Positions 33,885-43,891 of a stretch of 50,381 nt of DNA are shown here, piece by piece (position 1 is the first letter of the stretch; the number at the start of each line of letters is the position of its first letter). This stretch comes from Burkholderiaceae bacterium. Its GTDB lineage: Bacteria > Pseudomonadota > Gammaproteobacteria > Burkholderiales > Burkholderiaceae_B. The notes beneath the pieces are model-generated. The model made no database searches, was not told the DNA's origin, and worked only from the letters and a program-made list of their open reading frames with translations. The stretch is from contig JAGOAJ010000024.1 of assembly GCA_017983955.1 (NCBI GenBank), positions 1-50,381 of the forward strand, given 5' to 3'. The translations under genes and the position numbers were made by a program.

Positions 33885-34601
33885 CTAGCGTCCAGTCAGG
33901 CTGCCTCCACCATCCACACCCAGTACCTGGCCAGTAATAAAGCCTGCTTCATCACCCAACAAAAAGGTGATCGCCGCGGCGACTTCGGCAGGTTGACCCA
34001 AACGCCCCAAGGGAATGGCGGCCAAGGCTTTCTTTTCAGCCTCGCTGCCTGCCGGATGGCCGGCTCTGAATAATTCGGTTTCTATAGGCCCAGGTGCTAC
34101 GGCATTAACGGTAATGCCGTAAGCCGCCAGTTCCAGCGCCCAGGTTTTAGTGCAGCCTATCAGGGCGCTTTTGGCAGCGGCATAGCTGGTCTGGTTGTAC
34201 GCCCCTTCAGCGGCACGACTGACCACGTTCACAATGCGCCCTTCTTTGCGCGCCTTCATGGACGGAATAAAGGTCTGGGTTACTTGCACTGCTACGCGTA
34301 CATTCAGGTCCAGCACCTGATACAGGGATGCCAGATCGATTTCACCTAGCGGTTCAGGCAGTACCAAACCTACGTTATTCACCACGGCATCGACCGGATA
34401 CTTTTCCCGTATGACGCGTAAGATGTCCTCGGTTTCCCCGGCATTGCCCAGATCGCAGGAATATAAATACCCAGGGAAATCCAGTTCCTGGGTATGCCGG
34501 GCCAAGCCCACCACATGGGCACCCTGATCAGCCAAGCGCTGACTGACTGCCCAACCTATACCTTTGGTGGCGCCGGTAACCAGCACGCATTTATTTTTCA
34601 T
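33885..34601 (-). CDS. Short-chain dehydrogenase/reductase (FabG-like)
   Basis: A 238-aa SDR oxidoreductase with the NAD(P) motif TGATKGIG, the NNVG motif, active-site Tyr and Lys in SYAAAKSALIG and the C-terminal FITGQVLGVDGGGSL. The substrate is unknown; similarity to 3-oxoacyl-ACP reductases is general to this group. ATG 34601 (MKNKCVLV) has AAGGA 8 nt upstream. It sits between radA and alr, a pair that is often adjacent. Confidence 0.88.
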   Translation of the reverse strand: MKNKCVLVTGATKGIGWAVSQRLADQGAHVVGLARHTQELDFPGYLYSCDLGNAGETEDILRVIREKYPVDAVVNNVGLVLPEPLGEIDLASLYQVLDLNVRVAVQVTQTFIPSMKARKEGRIVNVVSRAAEGAYNQTSYAAAKSALIGCTKTWALELAAYGITVNAVAPGPIETELFRAGHPAGSEAEKKALAAIPLGRLGQPAEVAAAITFLLGDEAGFITGQVLGVDGGGSLTGR

Positions 34602-34661
34602 ATCATTTTCCTTAATCAACCTAAGCTGATGTTTTCCTGATCCAGATCCGTTTTGTGTGGG

Positions 34662-35792
34662 CTATTGCACCACGAGACGCGGTACACGCGGCGCCACCGC
34701 ACACAGTAATTCGTAACCTATCGTGCCCGAGGCATGCGCGACTTCATCTACCGAAGGGCCGTTCCGCCCCCACAGCACCACCTTGGACCCTACCCTGGCT
34801 TGCGGCACAGCAGTCAAGTCGGCAACCAGCATGTCCATGGATACCCTGCCCAAGATACGGGTGCGTACCCCATCAACAGTGATGGGGGTACCTGTGGGCG
34901 CGTGGCGCGGATAGCCGTCGGCATAGCCACAGGCAACAACGCCTATGCGCATAGGGCTGTCGGCTGTGTATAAATAGCCATACCCCACCGCATCGCCTAC
35001 ACCTATGGTGCGCACGCTAATCAATTCAGCCGCCAGTGTTTGTGCCGGGCGCAAGCCCAGCGCATCGGCAGAGACGTTGGCAAAGGGAGATGCCCCATAC
35101 AGACATATCCCGGGACGCACCCATTGGGAGTCAGCGCCAGTCAAGGTGGTCCACAGCCCATCCGTTAAGTTAGCCGCTGAATTACACACACTGACGCTAC
35201 CAGGCAAACCATCCGTAACCTGATTAAACACCGCTATCTGAGCGGCGGTTAGTTCCTGACTATCGTCTGCACACGCGAAATGGGTCATTTTCCCCAAATG
35301 CCGCACCTGCCCAGCCGCTTGAGCCTGCTGCGCCAGGCTATAAGCCCGTCGATAATCCTTGGGGGCAAAACCTAGGCGATTCATGCCACTATTGAGTTTA
35401 ATAAAAACATCCAATGGCCGTACCGGACGCGCCGCCATCAACATATCCAATTGCTCTTGGGTATGTACAGCGACAGTCAGCTCATATTGAGCCGCCACCA
35501 AGATATCGGTAGGGTCGAAAAAACCTTCAAGTAACAACAGAGGTCCGGTCCACCCGGCCTGACGACAACGCACGGCCTCATTCAGATCCAGCATGGCCAT
35601 GCCCTGAGCCTGCCCGAAGGCACCCAGGGCGTTGAGCAGGCCATGGCCATAGGCATCGGCCTTCATTACCGCCCATACCTGTGGCATGGAGCGACGAGCC
35701 GCCACGCTGGTGGTTTGTAGCTGCGCCATGACAGTGCTTAGGTTATGGCGCAAGGCTGGCAAGGAAATTGTGGCCGAAATAGGACGGGGCAT
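34662..35792 (-). CDS. alr: Alanine racemase
   Basis: Makes D-alanine for peptidoglycan. The 376-aa PLP enzyme has the cofactor lysine in VMKADAYGHG (Lys44) and the catalytic tyrosine region VACGYADGYPR in the C-terminal half. 'FIKLNSGMNRLGF' and 'RVSMDMLVADLT' are also family-typical. It is divergent from hpnC over 82 bp. Confidence 0.95.
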   Translation of the reverse strand: MPRPISATISLPALRHNLSTVMAQLQTTSVAARRSMPQVWAVMKADAYGHGLLNALGAFGQAQGMAMLDLNEAVRCRQAGWTGPLLLLEGFFDPTDILVAAQYELTVAVHTQEQLDMLMAARPVRPLDVFIKLNSGMNRLGFAPKDYRRAYSLAQQAQAAGQVRHLGKMTHFACADDSQELTAAQIAVFNQVTDGLPGSVSVCNSAANLTDGLWTTLTGADSQWVRPGICLYGASPFANVSADALGLRPAQTLAAELISVRTIGVGDAVGYGYLYTADSPMRIGVVACGYADGYPRHAPTGTPITVDGVRTRILGRVSMDMLVADLTAVPQARVGSKVVLWGRNGPSVDEVAHASGTIGYELLCAVAPRVPRLVVQ

Positions 35793-35860
35793 AACAAGTC
35801 TCCGGTAAGAAGGCAGAGTCTAAACCACTTAGGTACTGTTCGTTAAGTCTCTGCGCGACT

Positions 35861-35874
35861 TATACTTCCACCTT
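35861..35874 (+). promoter_or_regulatory. Candidate hpnC -10 box next to the start codon
   Basis: TATACT (35861-35866) lies 8 bp before the hpnC ATG (35875). Transcription from it would begin within a couple of bases of the ATG, giving a nearly leaderless mRNA; no Shine-Dalgarno is present. No convincing -35 box is seen at 16-18 bp. Confidence 0.35.
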
Positions 35875-36747
35875 ATGGCTGTTGATCATTATGAAAATTT
35901 TCCCGTAGCGTCGCTATTGTTGCCTCGCCGCCTGCGCGACCCCGTCAAAAACATCTACCGATATGCGCGCACCGCCGACGATATCGCCGATGAAGGCACG
36001 GCTAGCCCGGACCAGCGTCTGGCGCAGCTGGCCGCCTATCGCACAGCCCTGGAACAAATTGCCGGGGCTGGCCTGGAGCTACCGCCCCAGGACCCCACGC
36101 TGCAGGTATTTTCGCCCTTACAGGACAGCATACGTCAGCACGCCCTGCCGCTACAGCCTTTTTTCGATTTACTGTCCGCGTTTGAGCAAGACGTTAGTGT
36201 CAGCCGTTACGCCAACGACATCGAACTGATGGATTATTGCCGTCGCTCGGCAAACCCGGTGGGGCAGCTGATGCTGCATCTTTACCAGGCCGCGACCCCA
36301 GAAAACCTGATCTACTCCGATGCCATTTGCACCGGGCTGCAATTGACGAATTTCTGGCAGGATGTAGCCATAGACAAGGCCAAAGATCGCATTTACATCC
36401 CCCTGGATCAGTTACAGCGTCACGGCATTACCGAACAAGCTATAGACGACAAAATTCGCGTCGCCACCCAATTCAGTGGAAATGCCGAATACGCTGATAG
36501 CGCGCCCGACCCGGCCTGGAATGCCTTGATGCAACAACAAGTCGCCCAGGCTAGGAGCCTGCTACGCAGTGGCCTGCCGCTGACCCAGCACCTGCCTGGC
36601 CGCATAGGGCTGGAACTTAAGCTGGTGGTGCATGGGGGCTTGCGTATCCTGGAACGCCTAGACCAATTACACTATGACATATTCCTTCATAGACCCAGTC
36701 TGCAAAAACGCGACTGGGCCGTGATCTTCTGGCGCGCGCTAACTTAA
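35875..36747 (+). CDS. hpnC: Squalene synthase HpnC (hydroxysqualene synthase)
   Basis: HpnC converts presqualene diphosphate to hydroxysqualene. The 290-aa trans-isoprenyl synthase fold shows the first Asp-rich motif in ARTADDIADEG (about 32-42) and the second in FWQDVAIDKAKDRIYIP (about 159-175). The start VDHYENFPVASLLLPRRLR is typical of HpnC rather than HpnD. First gene of hpnC-hpnD-hpnE, all on the plus strand. Confidence 0.93.
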   Translation: MAVDHYENFPVASLLLPRRLRDPVKNIYRYARTADDIADEGTASPDQRLAQLAAYRTALEQIAGAGLELPPQDPTLQVFSPLQDSIRQHALPLQPFFDLLSAFEQDVSVSRYANDIELMDYCRRSANPVGQLMLHLYQAATPENLIYSDAICTGLQLTNFWQDVAIDKAKDRIYIPLDQLQRHGITEQAIDDKIRVATQFSGNAEYADSAPDPAWNALMQQQVAQARSLLRSGLPLTQHLPGRIGLELKLVVHGGLRILERLDQLHYDIFLHRPSLQKRDWAVIFWRALT

Positions 36748-36789
36748 TAACGCTGCGCCCGTACCAATACGCGATTACAAAAACACACC

Positions 36790-37653
36790 ATGAGTCCTGA
36801 CGAATATTGCCAGACCAAGGCAGCCCAGAGCGGGTCCAGCTTTTATTACGCCTTCCTGTTTTTGCCGCCGGAACGCCGCAAAGCCATCACCGCGCTTTAT
36901 GCCTTTTGCCGGGAAGTGGATGATGTCGTGGACAACACCACAGAAGCATCAGTAGCACGCATGAAGCTCACCTGGTGGCGCACCCAAGTAGAACAGCTGT
37001 CTAAAGGACAGGCTGATCATCCTGTTATGCAAGCGCTGGCTCCGCATATGGCCCCCCTCGGGCTAAGTACCGATCGCCTGCATGCCATCATAGAAGGCAT
37101 GGAAATGGACTTGGACCAGACCCGCTATGCGACCTGGCCAGATCTGAAAAAATACTGCTGGCATGCTGCTGGCGTGGTGGGCGAACTATCGGCCAGCATT
37201 TTTGGCTACAGCCAGCCCGACACCCTGGTCTACGCCGACAAGCTGGGCCTGGCCTTTCAAATGACCAACATCATTCGCGATGTGGGCGACGATGCGCGGC
37301 GCGGCCGAATTTACCTGCCCCAGGAAGACCTGCAGCGCTTCAATGTGCAGCCCGCCGAAATTCTGGATGGCCTGCACACTGAACGTTTTGTCGAATTGAT
37401 GCGTTTTCAGACCGACAGGGCCAGACAGTGCTATCGGGAAGCCATGCAGGCACTGCCCGCGGAGGACAGACGTGCCCAGCGTCCCGGACTGATGATGGCG
37501 GCAATCTATTACGCCCTGCTGGATGAAATCGAACGCGATGACTGGCAGGTGCTGGACCAGCGCATTTCCTTAACCCCCATACGCAAATTCTGGCTGGCCT
37601 GGAAAACCTGGGTAGGAGGTGGCGCCGGCCTGGTCAGGCGGCTGGGCCGTTGA
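36790..37653 (+). CDS. hpnD: Presqualene diphosphate synthase HpnD
   Basis: HpnD joins two farnesyl diphosphates into presqualene diphosphate. The 287-aa protein has FCREVDDVVDN (first Asp-rich motif) and MTNIIRDVGDDARRGRIYLP (second), plus the usual N-terminal SSFYYAFLFLPPERRKAI. It begins 42 bp after hpnC and overlaps hpnE by 4 bp. Confidence 0.94.
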   Translation: MSPDEYCQTKAAQSGSSFYYAFLFLPPERRKAITALYAFCREVDDVVDNTTEASVARMKLTWWRTQVEQLSKGQADHPVMQALAPHMAPLGLSTDRLHAIIEGMEMDLDQTRYATWPDLKKYCWHAAGVVGELSASIFGYSQPDTLVYADKLGLAFQMTNIIRDVGDDARRGRIYLPQEDLQRFNVQPAEILDGLHTERFVELMRFQTDRARQCYREAMQALPAEDRRAQRPGLMMAAIYYALLDEIERDDWQVLDQRISLTPIRKFWLAWKTWVGGGAGLVRRLGR

Positions 37654-38981
37654 AGGTCGCCGTCGTCGGGGCGGGCTGGGCTGGCCTAAGCGCCGCCGTC
37701 GAGCTACGCAAGGGGCAGCATCAGGTCACGGTCTTCGAGGCCTCACGCACCCTAGGCGGACGCGCACGACGCGTGCAGTCACCAGTTATGGAACCTGTCA
37801 TAGATAACGGCCAGCACATACTGCTGGGCGCTTATAGCGCCACTCTGTCTCTGATGCAGACCCTGGGCCTGGATACCTCCAGCTTATTTCTGCGCGAGCG
37901 CCTACATTTAGAATCCGCCGACGGCAGGTTTTGCCTGCACGCAGCCGCCCTGCCCGCCCCCCTGCATTTATTAAGTGCAGTACTAAGGGCGCATGGTTTG
38001 GGCATCAAGCAAAAGTTGAAGTTAATAGCCCTTACCCGTCGCCTGCAAAATAGCCACTGGAAGGTAGAGCCCGGTCTTAGCGTAGCTGATTGGTTGAACC
38101 AGGGTGGGCAGTCCCAGCACGTCATACAACAGTTCTGGCAACCGCTATGCTTGGCCGCCATGAACACCCCTATCGCGGCTGCTTGCGCCCAACTGTTTGC
38201 CCATGTGCTGAAAGACAGTCTAGGGGGCAGCCGACCCGCGTCTGACACCCTGATACCGCGTGTGGATTTATCGACATTATGGCCAGACCAAGTCGCCAAA
38301 TGGCATGACGACATACAAATACATACCGGGCTAGCAGTGCGCACCCTAAGCATCCAGGATCAATCTGTACTGGTGAACGGCCAGGTCTTTGACGCTGTCG
38401 TCGTCGCCAGCAACATCCCGTCAGCGCAACGGCTGTTGGCGCAATTACCCGATACACCACGGGTCGCCGGCTATCTGCAGCGTTTAGCCAGTTTTAATTA
38501 CCTGCCTATTGCTACCGTCACGCTGCAATTGGCCACGCCCTGGGGGCTGCCCCGTGCCATGCTAATGCTGAACGAAGATCCCCTGCGCCTACACTTTGGC
38601 CAATGGCTGTTTGACCGCAGCCTATTTATACAAACTAGCAACAGCCAGCCCGACACCACGCTAAGCATAGTAATCAGCGATGCCCGGCAATTAATGTCAC
38701 ACTCACATGCGCAGGTGATTAACGGCGTCATTGCACAAATCCGTGAGCAGGCAGCGCGCTTCGGCCCTATGCCTGAGATCCTGGCCAGCGAGTTGATTAC
38801 CGAAAAAAGGGCCAGCTTTGCGGCCACGCCGGGATTGCAGCGGCCCAACTGCCAGACCCCATGGCAACACGTCTATGTGGCAGGTGACTGGACAGACACA
38901 GGCTACCCTGGCGTATTGGAAGGGGCGGTGCGTAGTGGGCGCGATGCCGCGATGCTAGTCAATGCGGCATCCCACAGCTAG
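37650..38981 (+). CDS. hpnE: Hydroxysqualene dehydroxylase HpnE
   Basis: HpnE is a flavin amine-oxidase-like enzyme that reduces hydroxysqualene to squalene. The 443-aa protein starts with the FAD-binding motif VAVVGAGWAGLSAAVEL and ends with a second FAD contact, YVAGDWTDTGYPGVLEGAV. The start codon is TTG, overlapping the hpnD stop (TTGA); no ATG lies nearby in frame. It converges on the next gene with 11 bp between. No squalene-hopene cyclase lies in the window. Confidence 0.93.
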   Translation: MKVAVVGAGWAGLSAAVELRKGQHQVTVFEASRTLGGRARRVQSPVMEPVIDNGQHILLGAYSATLSLMQTLGLDTSSLFLRERLHLESADGRFCLHAAALPAPLHLLSAVLRAHGLGIKQKLKLIALTRRLQNSHWKVEPGLSVADWLNQGGQSQHVIQQFWQPLCLAAMNTPIAAACAQLFAHVLKDSLGGSRPASDTLIPRVDLSTLWPDQVAKWHDDIQIHTGLAVRTLSIQDQSVLVNGQVFDAVVVASNIPSAQRLLAQLPDTPRVAGYLQRLASFNYLPIATVTLQLATPWGLPRAMLMLNEDPLRLHFGQWLFDRSLFIQTSNSQPDTTLSIVISDARQLMSHSHAQVINGVIAQIREQAARFGPMPEILASELITEKRASFAATPGLQRPNCQTPWQHVYVAGDWTDTGYPGVLEGAVRSGRDAAMLVNAASHS

Positions 38982-38992
38982 TCAAGAACGAA

Positions 38993-39295
38993 TTAACTGT
39001 CTTTAGGCTGCAAAGTGACTGCGGCAGTAGCCAGCGGGTACTGCTCCTTGAGCTTGTCAATAATTAATTGCATCAAGGTCAGGCGATTTAACGCCGGGCT
39101 TTCACTTAGAAAATCCCAAGCCCAAGCAGCGGCGGATTCCGCTTCGTCAGTCAGGTTGTAAACGCCCACCGAAAACCCATCAGGACCCAAGGCCTGATAG
39201 TAGGATTTTTCGTGGGTTTGCAAGCGGACGACCGCGCGGCGACCGTCCGGATGTGTGGCAATGACATCTGTTACTGCGGGATGTTGGTTTTGCAT
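38993..39295 (-). CDS. Hypothetical protein with a very strong ribosome-binding site
   Basis: I do not recognise this 100-aa protein. It is soluble, with no signal peptide or cysteine, and appears mixed alpha/beta: a strand-rich half with ATHPDGRRAVVRLQTHEKSYYQ, then a helical half with AWAWDFLSES and LMQLIIDKLKEQYPL. A consensus AGGAGG lies 5 nt before the ATG and a promoter-like pair (39311-39338) stands just upstream, so it is probably a real, well-translated single gene between hpnE and thrC. Confidence 0.6.
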   Translation of the reverse strand: MQNQHPAVTDVIATHPDGRRAVVRLQTHEKSYYQALGPDGFSVGVYNLTDEAESAAAWAWDFLSESPALNRLTLMQLIIDKLKEQYPLATAAVTLQPKDS

Positions 39296-39310
39296 AATGG
39301 CCTCCTGGGC

Positions 39311-39338
39311 TATATAAGCCTAGGCGCAGCAAGACCAA
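39311..39338 (-). promoter_or_regulatory. Candidate promoter of the 100-aa hypothetical gene
   Basis: On the minus strand TTGGTC (39333-39338), a 16-bp spacer and TATATA (39311-39316) resemble a sigma70 promoter, about 15 bp before the start codon. The weak point is the short distance, which leaves room for little more than the AGGAGG site. Confidence 0.35.
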
Positions 39339-39354
39339 TGCCCAAGCCTGGTAT

Positions 39355-40770
39355 CTAACCCTGATTCATTATATGGCGCGCCAGGTAATCACGCACTAAA
39401 TCCACCTGACAATCCATGACTTCGAAACGCTGCGGCAAGTCTGCCAGGCTTTGCAGATGGGCAGGTACGGGCGCTGGCTGACCTATGGCCTGCTGTATGG
39501 TTTCGCCAAACTTAGCAGGCAAGGCGGTTTCCAGTACCAGCATGGGGATACCCGGCTCTACATAAGCAGCAGCCACCTTCACGCCATCTGCTGTATGCGG
39601 ATCGATCAAGACGCCAGTTTCCTGATAAACAGACTGTATGGTTTGCAGGCGATCGTCGTGGCTGCTGACGCCTGATACAAAACCATAGCGCGACTCAAAG
39701 AGCGGCTGCATAGCGCTAAGATCAAACTCGCCTTCCTGAGCCAATTGCGCCCAACATGCACGCACCCGGCTGGGATTCTGATCCAACAGATCATAGATAA
39801 ACCGCTCGAAGTTGGAGGCGCGCGAAATATCCATGGAGGGGCTGGATGTAGCGTGCGTGTCGGCAGCCGAGCGTGGCCGGTATATACCAGTGCGGAAGAA
39901 TTCTTCCAACACATTGTTTTCATTGGTGGCCAGCACCAGGCGACGTATGGGCAAACCCATTTGTCGTGCCAGATGACCTGCCAGGATATTGCCAAAGTTG
40001 CCTGAAGGCACGGCAAAGGATACCTGCTGATCTGGCCCTGTAGTGGCGCGTAGCCAGCCCCAGAAATAATAAACAATTTGCGCGGCAATACGAGCCCAGT
40101 TAATGGAGTTAACCGCGCCCAACTTATAGGTAGCCTTGAATTCCAGGTCGTTTGACAACGCCTTGACAATATCCTGACATTCATCGAACACGCCTTTGAT
40201 GGCAATGTTATGGATATTGTCATCTTGCAGCGAATACATCTGTGCACGCTGGAAGGCGCTCATGCGGCCATAAGGCGACAACATGAAAACAGATACGCCC
40301 TGCTTACCGCGCAAGGCATATTCTGCTGCCGAACCCGTATCGCCGGATGTAGCACCCAGAATATTCAACGTGGCTTTGCGCTGTGTAAGGACGTATTCAA
40401 AGACCTGACCCAGAAACTGCATAGCCATGTCTTTGAAAGCCAGCGTAGGCCCTTCGGACAAGCCCAGCAAGGTCAAACCCTGGTTTAACGGTTTCAGCGG
40501 GACAATAGCGCTGCTGGAAAATACGCCTTTACGGTAAGCCGCTGCGCTTAGGCGGGCCAAGTCCTGGCGCGGAATATCGCCAATGAACAAGGCCAGGATT
40601 TCCGTGGCCAAACCGGCATAGTCCAAGCTACGCCAGGACTCCAAGGTCGCCGCGTCGATAACAGGCAAGGTCACAGGCAGCGTCAAGCCACCATCGGGCG
40701 CCAGCCCTTCCAGCAAAATGTCGGAAAAAGACTGCGGCTGCATGCCGCCGCGCGTAGAAAGGTATTTCAT
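39355..40770 (-). CDS. thrC: Threonine synthase
   Basis: ThrC converts O-phosphohomoserine to threonine using PLP. The 471-aa enzyme has the cofactor lysine in PTLAFKDMAMQF (Lys113) and the phosphate-binding LGATSGDTGSAAEYAL. The start MKYLSTRGG is typical of the long proteobacterial type. It overlaps hom by 4 bp and ends the alaC-hom-thrC operon. Confidence 0.96.
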   Translation of the reverse strand: MKYLSTRGGMQPQSFSDILLEGLAPDGGLTLPVTLPVIDAATLESWRSLDYAGLATEILALFIGDIPRQDLARLSAAAYRKGVFSSSAIVPLKPLNQGLTLLGLSEGPTLAFKDMAMQFLGQVFEYVLTQRKATLNILGATSGDTGSAAEYALRGKQGVSVFMLSPYGRMSAFQRAQMYSLQDDNIHNIAIKGVFDECQDIVKALSNDLEFKATYKLGAVNSINWARIAAQIVYYFWGWLRATTGPDQQVSFAVPSGNFGNILAGHLARQMGLPIRRLVLATNENNVLEEFFRTGIYRPRSAADTHATSSPSMDISRASNFERFIYDLLDQNPSRVRACWAQLAQEGEFDLSAMQPLFESRYGFVSGVSSHDDRLQTIQSVYQETGVLIDPHTADGVKVAAAYVEPGIPMLVLETALPAKFGETIQQAIGQPAPVPAHLQSLADLPQRFEVMDCQVDLVRDYLARHIMNQG

Positions 40771-42071
40771 AGCAGGTCTTCCACCCTGAGGCGCGTGACG
40801 GCCGAACGCACAAATGGCAGACTCTGTATGCGCTCCAATGCCTGATCGACCGCACCTTCGCGGGCCTTGTGCGACAGGAATATGATGCTGGCCTCGGTAT
40901 CGCTATAGGGCTCTTGGAACATAGACCCTATGGAAATGCCCTGATCAGACAGTATGCGTGCCAGATCAGCCAGCACGCCTGGCCTGTCTTCCACCCGCAA
41001 ACGCAGGTAATAAGAGGACTCGACATCGGCCATTGCCAACACAGGAATATCAGATATGGCATCGGGCTGGAAGGCCAGATGGGGTACGCGGTGCTCTGGA
41101 TCAGAGGTCAGCAGACGAGTGACATCCACCAGGTCGGCCACAACTGCCGATGCGGTGGGCAGCGCGCCCGCGCCCTGACCGTAGTACAGAGTCGGTCCAA
41201 CCATGTCGCCATAGACCAGCACAGCATTCATCGCGCCTTCGACGTTGGCTAGCAAGCAGTCGACAGGCACCAGCGTGGGGTGCACACGCAATTCAATACC
41301 GTCCTCGCGGCGTCGCGTCAGGCCCAGCAGCTTGATGCGATAACCCAGGCGTTCGGCGTGCGCGATATCTTCCTGGTCTAGCGAAGAAATACCCTCGATA
41401 TGGGCCTTGTCAAACTGCACTGGTATGCCAAAAGCCAGGGACGCCAACAGTGCCAGCTTGTGGGCGGCATCCACGCCTTCAATATCAAATGTAGGATCGG
41501 TTTCGGCATAACCCAAGCGTTGCGCTTCGGCCAGCACCTGCTCGAAAGGCAGGCCACGCGAGCGCATTTCCGACAAAATGAAGTTGGTGGTGCCGTTGAT
41601 GATGCCTGCCAGCCACTGTATGCGGTTAGCCGTCAAGCCTTCACGTATAGCCTTGATAATGGGAATACCACCCGCCACAGCGGCTTCAAAAGCCACCATC
41701 ACGCCCTTGGCATGTGCTGCGGCAAAAATTTCATTGCCGTGCTTGGCCAACAAGGCCTTGTTGGCCGTGACCACGTGTTTGCCCTGCGCTATGGCTTCCA
41801 TGATCAGATCAAAGGCCAAGGTGTCGCCGCCAATAAGCTCGACCACGATATCAATATCGGGATGACGCACTATGTCCATGCCATCCTGGGTTACCAACAC
41901 CTGATCACCCACCAGGGCACGGGCTTTTTCAGTATCGCGCACGGCAACACCGGTCACCTGAATACTACGACCCGCACGGCGGGCAATTTCTTCTGCGTTG
42001 CTGGTCAACACCTTCCAGGTACCGCCACCTACTACACCCAGTCCTAACAAACCTACATTTATGGGACTCAT
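40767..42071 (-). CDS. hom: Homoserine dehydrogenase
   Basis: Reduces aspartate semialdehyde to homoserine. The 434-aa protein has the N-terminal NAD(P) motif [10 protein letters not shown], the catalytic core with '[13 protein letters not shown]' and '[10 protein letters not shown]'-like ('[13 protein letters not shown]'), and a C-terminal ACT domain ([20 protein letters not shown], about 345-430), which mediates threonine feedback. It is monofunctional, without an aspartokinase domain. Overlaps of 4 bp on both sides couple it to alaC and thrC. Confidence 0.96.
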   Translation of the reverse strand: MSPINVGLLGLGVVGGGTWKVLTSNAEEIARRAGRSIQVTGVAVRDTEKARALVGDQVLVTQDGMDIVRHPDIDIVVELIGGDTLAFDLIMEAIAQGKHVVTANKALLAKHGNEIFAAAHAKGVMVAFEAAVAGGIPIIKAIREGLTANRIQWLAGIINGTTNFILSEMRSRGLPFEQVLAEAQRLGYAETDPTFDIEGVDAAHKLALLASLAFGIPVQFDKAHIEGISSLDQEDIAHAERLGYRIKLLGLTRRREDGIELRVHPTLVPVDCLLANVEGAMNAVLVYGDMVGPTLYYGQGAGALPTASAVVADLVDVTRLLTSDPEHRVPHLAFQPDAISDIPVLAMADVESSYYLRLRVEDRPGVLADLARILSDQGISIGSMFQEPYSDTEASIIFLSHKAREGAVDQALERIQSLPFVRSAVTRLRVEDLL

Positions 42072-43255
42072 TTTAAAGCGCCATCCTTACGGAACATTTC
42101 TTTGATGCCGCGAACCGCTTGACGGGTGCGCTGCTCGTTTTCTATCAGTGCGAACCGCACGTAATCGTCACCATACTCACCAAAGCCTATGCCCGGAGAG
42201 ATGGCTACTTTAGCCTCGGCCAATACGCGCTTGGAAAATTCCAGCGACCCCATTTTTAGATAAAAATCGGGGATCTTGGCCCAGATATACATAGACGCTT
42301 TGGGGATGTCGACCATCCAGCCCGCTTCATGTAAACCTTTGGCCAGCACATCACGACGGCGGCGATACTGCTCAACGACTTCAGCGACGCAATCTTGCGG
42401 GCCTTCCAAGGCAGCGATGGACGCCACCTGTATAGGCGTAAAGGTGCCGTAGTCATGGTAGCTTTTGATACGAGCCAGTGCGTTGACCAGATCGCGGTTG
42501 CCCACCATAAAGCCCACGCGCCAGCCAGCCATGTTGTAGCTTTTGCTCATGGTGAAAAATTCGACGGCCACGTCGCGCGCGCCTTCAACCTGCATAATGG
42601 ACGGAGCCACATAGCCATCAAAGGTAATATCGGCATACGCCAAGTCATGCACAACAAAAATATTGTGTTCTTTGGCCAGCGCAACCACGCGTTCAAAAAA
42701 GGACAAGTCTACGCACTGGGCCGTAGGGTTGCTGGGAAAACCCAGTATCATCATTTTGGGCTTGGGTATGCTTTCACGCACGCCGCGTTCCAGTTCCTCG
42801 AAGAAATCCAGACCGGGCGTCATGGGCACCGAGCGTATATTGGCCCCTGCAATTACCGCACCATAAATATGTATGGGGTAACTAGGGTTGGGCACCAATA
42901 CCGTATCGCCACGGTCCAGCGTAGCCAGCATCAAGTGGGCCAGACCTTCTTTGGAACCTATGGTGACTATGGCTTCTTCGTCAGGATCGATATCGACGCC
43001 ATAACGACGTTCGTACCAGCCTGAAATCGCCTTGCGCAAGCGTGGTATACCCTTGGATACCGAATAGCCATGGGTGTCTGGTCGGCTGGTGGCTTCCACC
43101 AGCTTATCGACGATATGCTGGGGTGTAGGGCCATCAGGATTGCCCATAGACATGTCGATAATGTCCTCTCCGCGGCGCCGGGCTGCCATTTTCAGCTCGC
43201 CAGTAATGTTGAACACATAGGGCGGCAAACGCTCTATTCGCGGAAATCTCGTCAT
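42068..43255 (-). CDS. alaC: Pyridoxal-phosphate aminotransferase, AlaC type
   Basis: A 395-aa class I aminotransferase with [13 protein letters not shown] near the start, [13 protein letters not shown] and the PLP lysine in [15 protein letters not shown]. AlaC-type enzymes make alanine from pyruvate and glutamate. In betaproteobacteria this gene commonly precedes hom, so a link to aspartate-family metabolism is also possible. ATG 43255 was chosen because AAGGA lies 5 nt upstream; the frame could extend to 43288. Confidence 0.88.
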   Translation of the reverse strand: MTRFPRIERLPPYVFNITGELKMAARRRGEDIIDMSMGNPDGPTPQHIVDKLVEATSRPDTHGYSVSKGIPRLRKAISGWYERRYGVDIDPDEEAIVTIGSKEGLAHLMLATLDRGDTVLVPNPSYPIHIYGAVIAGANIRSVPMTPGLDFFEELERGVRESIPKPKMMILGFPSNPTAQCVDLSFFERVVALAKEHNIFVVHDLAYADITFDGYVAPSIMQVEGARDVAVEFFTMSKSYNMAGWRVGFMVGNRDLVNALARIKSYHDYGTFTPIQVASIAALEGPQDCVAEVVEQYRRRRDVLAKGLHEAGWMVDIPKASMYIWAKIPDFYLKMGSLEFSKRVLAEAKVAISPGIGFGEYGDDYVRFALIENEQRTRQAVRGIKEMFRKDGALK

Positions 43256-43441
43256 GGTGGTCCTTGGATGGCAAAATGAACGGTGCAAGCAGTTAGTTGC
43301 AACGCAACAAAACCGATAATCTATCCTAAGCTGGCGCTTGCAGCAAACAGCTGCTTAGTTTAAACCATACGATACGCGTATACAGCCCGACCGATACACC
43401 CCGGCTTTGCGCTATGATCCATAAGATTCAGGGAGTTTCTT

Positions 43442-43891
43442 GTGCAATTACAAAGCGAAATCAACCCGGCGTTGAATACCGTCACCGCCTATGGGCAGGA
43501 TTACATCGAAATCAACGAGGTCAGCTACGACCATGCTGTGTACTTTGGTCCAGAAGGTGAAATCCACACGTGGGACGTAACCCGCGTAGATCAGATTACC
43601 TCGGCCAGCCTGCGCGCTGTAGCTGGATTAAACGACCTGAAGGCCGATCCCATGGCCTTCCTGGATGACCAGCCAGTCTTGCAAAAGCCTATAGATGCCC
43701 CGGAAGTAATACTGGTCGGCACAGGAGAGCGGCAACACTTGTTGCCCCCTGATGTCACCCGTCCTTTGCTGCAACTGCAAATAGGCATAGAAGCCATGAG
43801 CACCCAGGCAGCAGCCCGTACCTACAACATACTGATGGCCGAAGGACGACGCGTTATCGTCGCCCTGCTGCCCTTAAAGGAAACCTCATGA
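43442..43891 (+). CDS. Mth938-like domain protein (DUF498)
   Basis: A 149-aa protein of the Mth938/NDUFAF3-like fold: 'YGQDYIEINEVSYDHAVYF' early, then APEVILVGTGERQHLLPP and IEAMSTQAAARTYNILMAEGR, which match the family's 'G.G....L.P' and 'TA.A..TYN.L..EGR.V' pattern. The biochemical role is unknown in bacteria. GTG start with AGGGAG 8 nt upstream. Its end overlaps bcp by 4 bp, so the two are coupled. Confidence 0.85.
   Translation: MQLQSEINPALNTVTAYGQDYIEINEVSYDHAVYFGPEGEIHTWDVTRVDQITSASLRAVAGLNDLKADPMAFLDDQPVLQKPIDAPEVILVGTGERQHLLPPDVTRPLLQLQIGIEAMSTQAAARTYNILMAEGRRVIVALLPLKETS

Noticed and set aside
41400-42047. 215-aa open frame antisense to hom
   Set aside because: Same reasoning: it mirrors a conserved gene and has no motif of its own.
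42395-43024. 209-aa open frame antisense to alaC
   Set aside because: A shadow of the aminotransferase; composition rich in His and Gln as expected from antisense reading.
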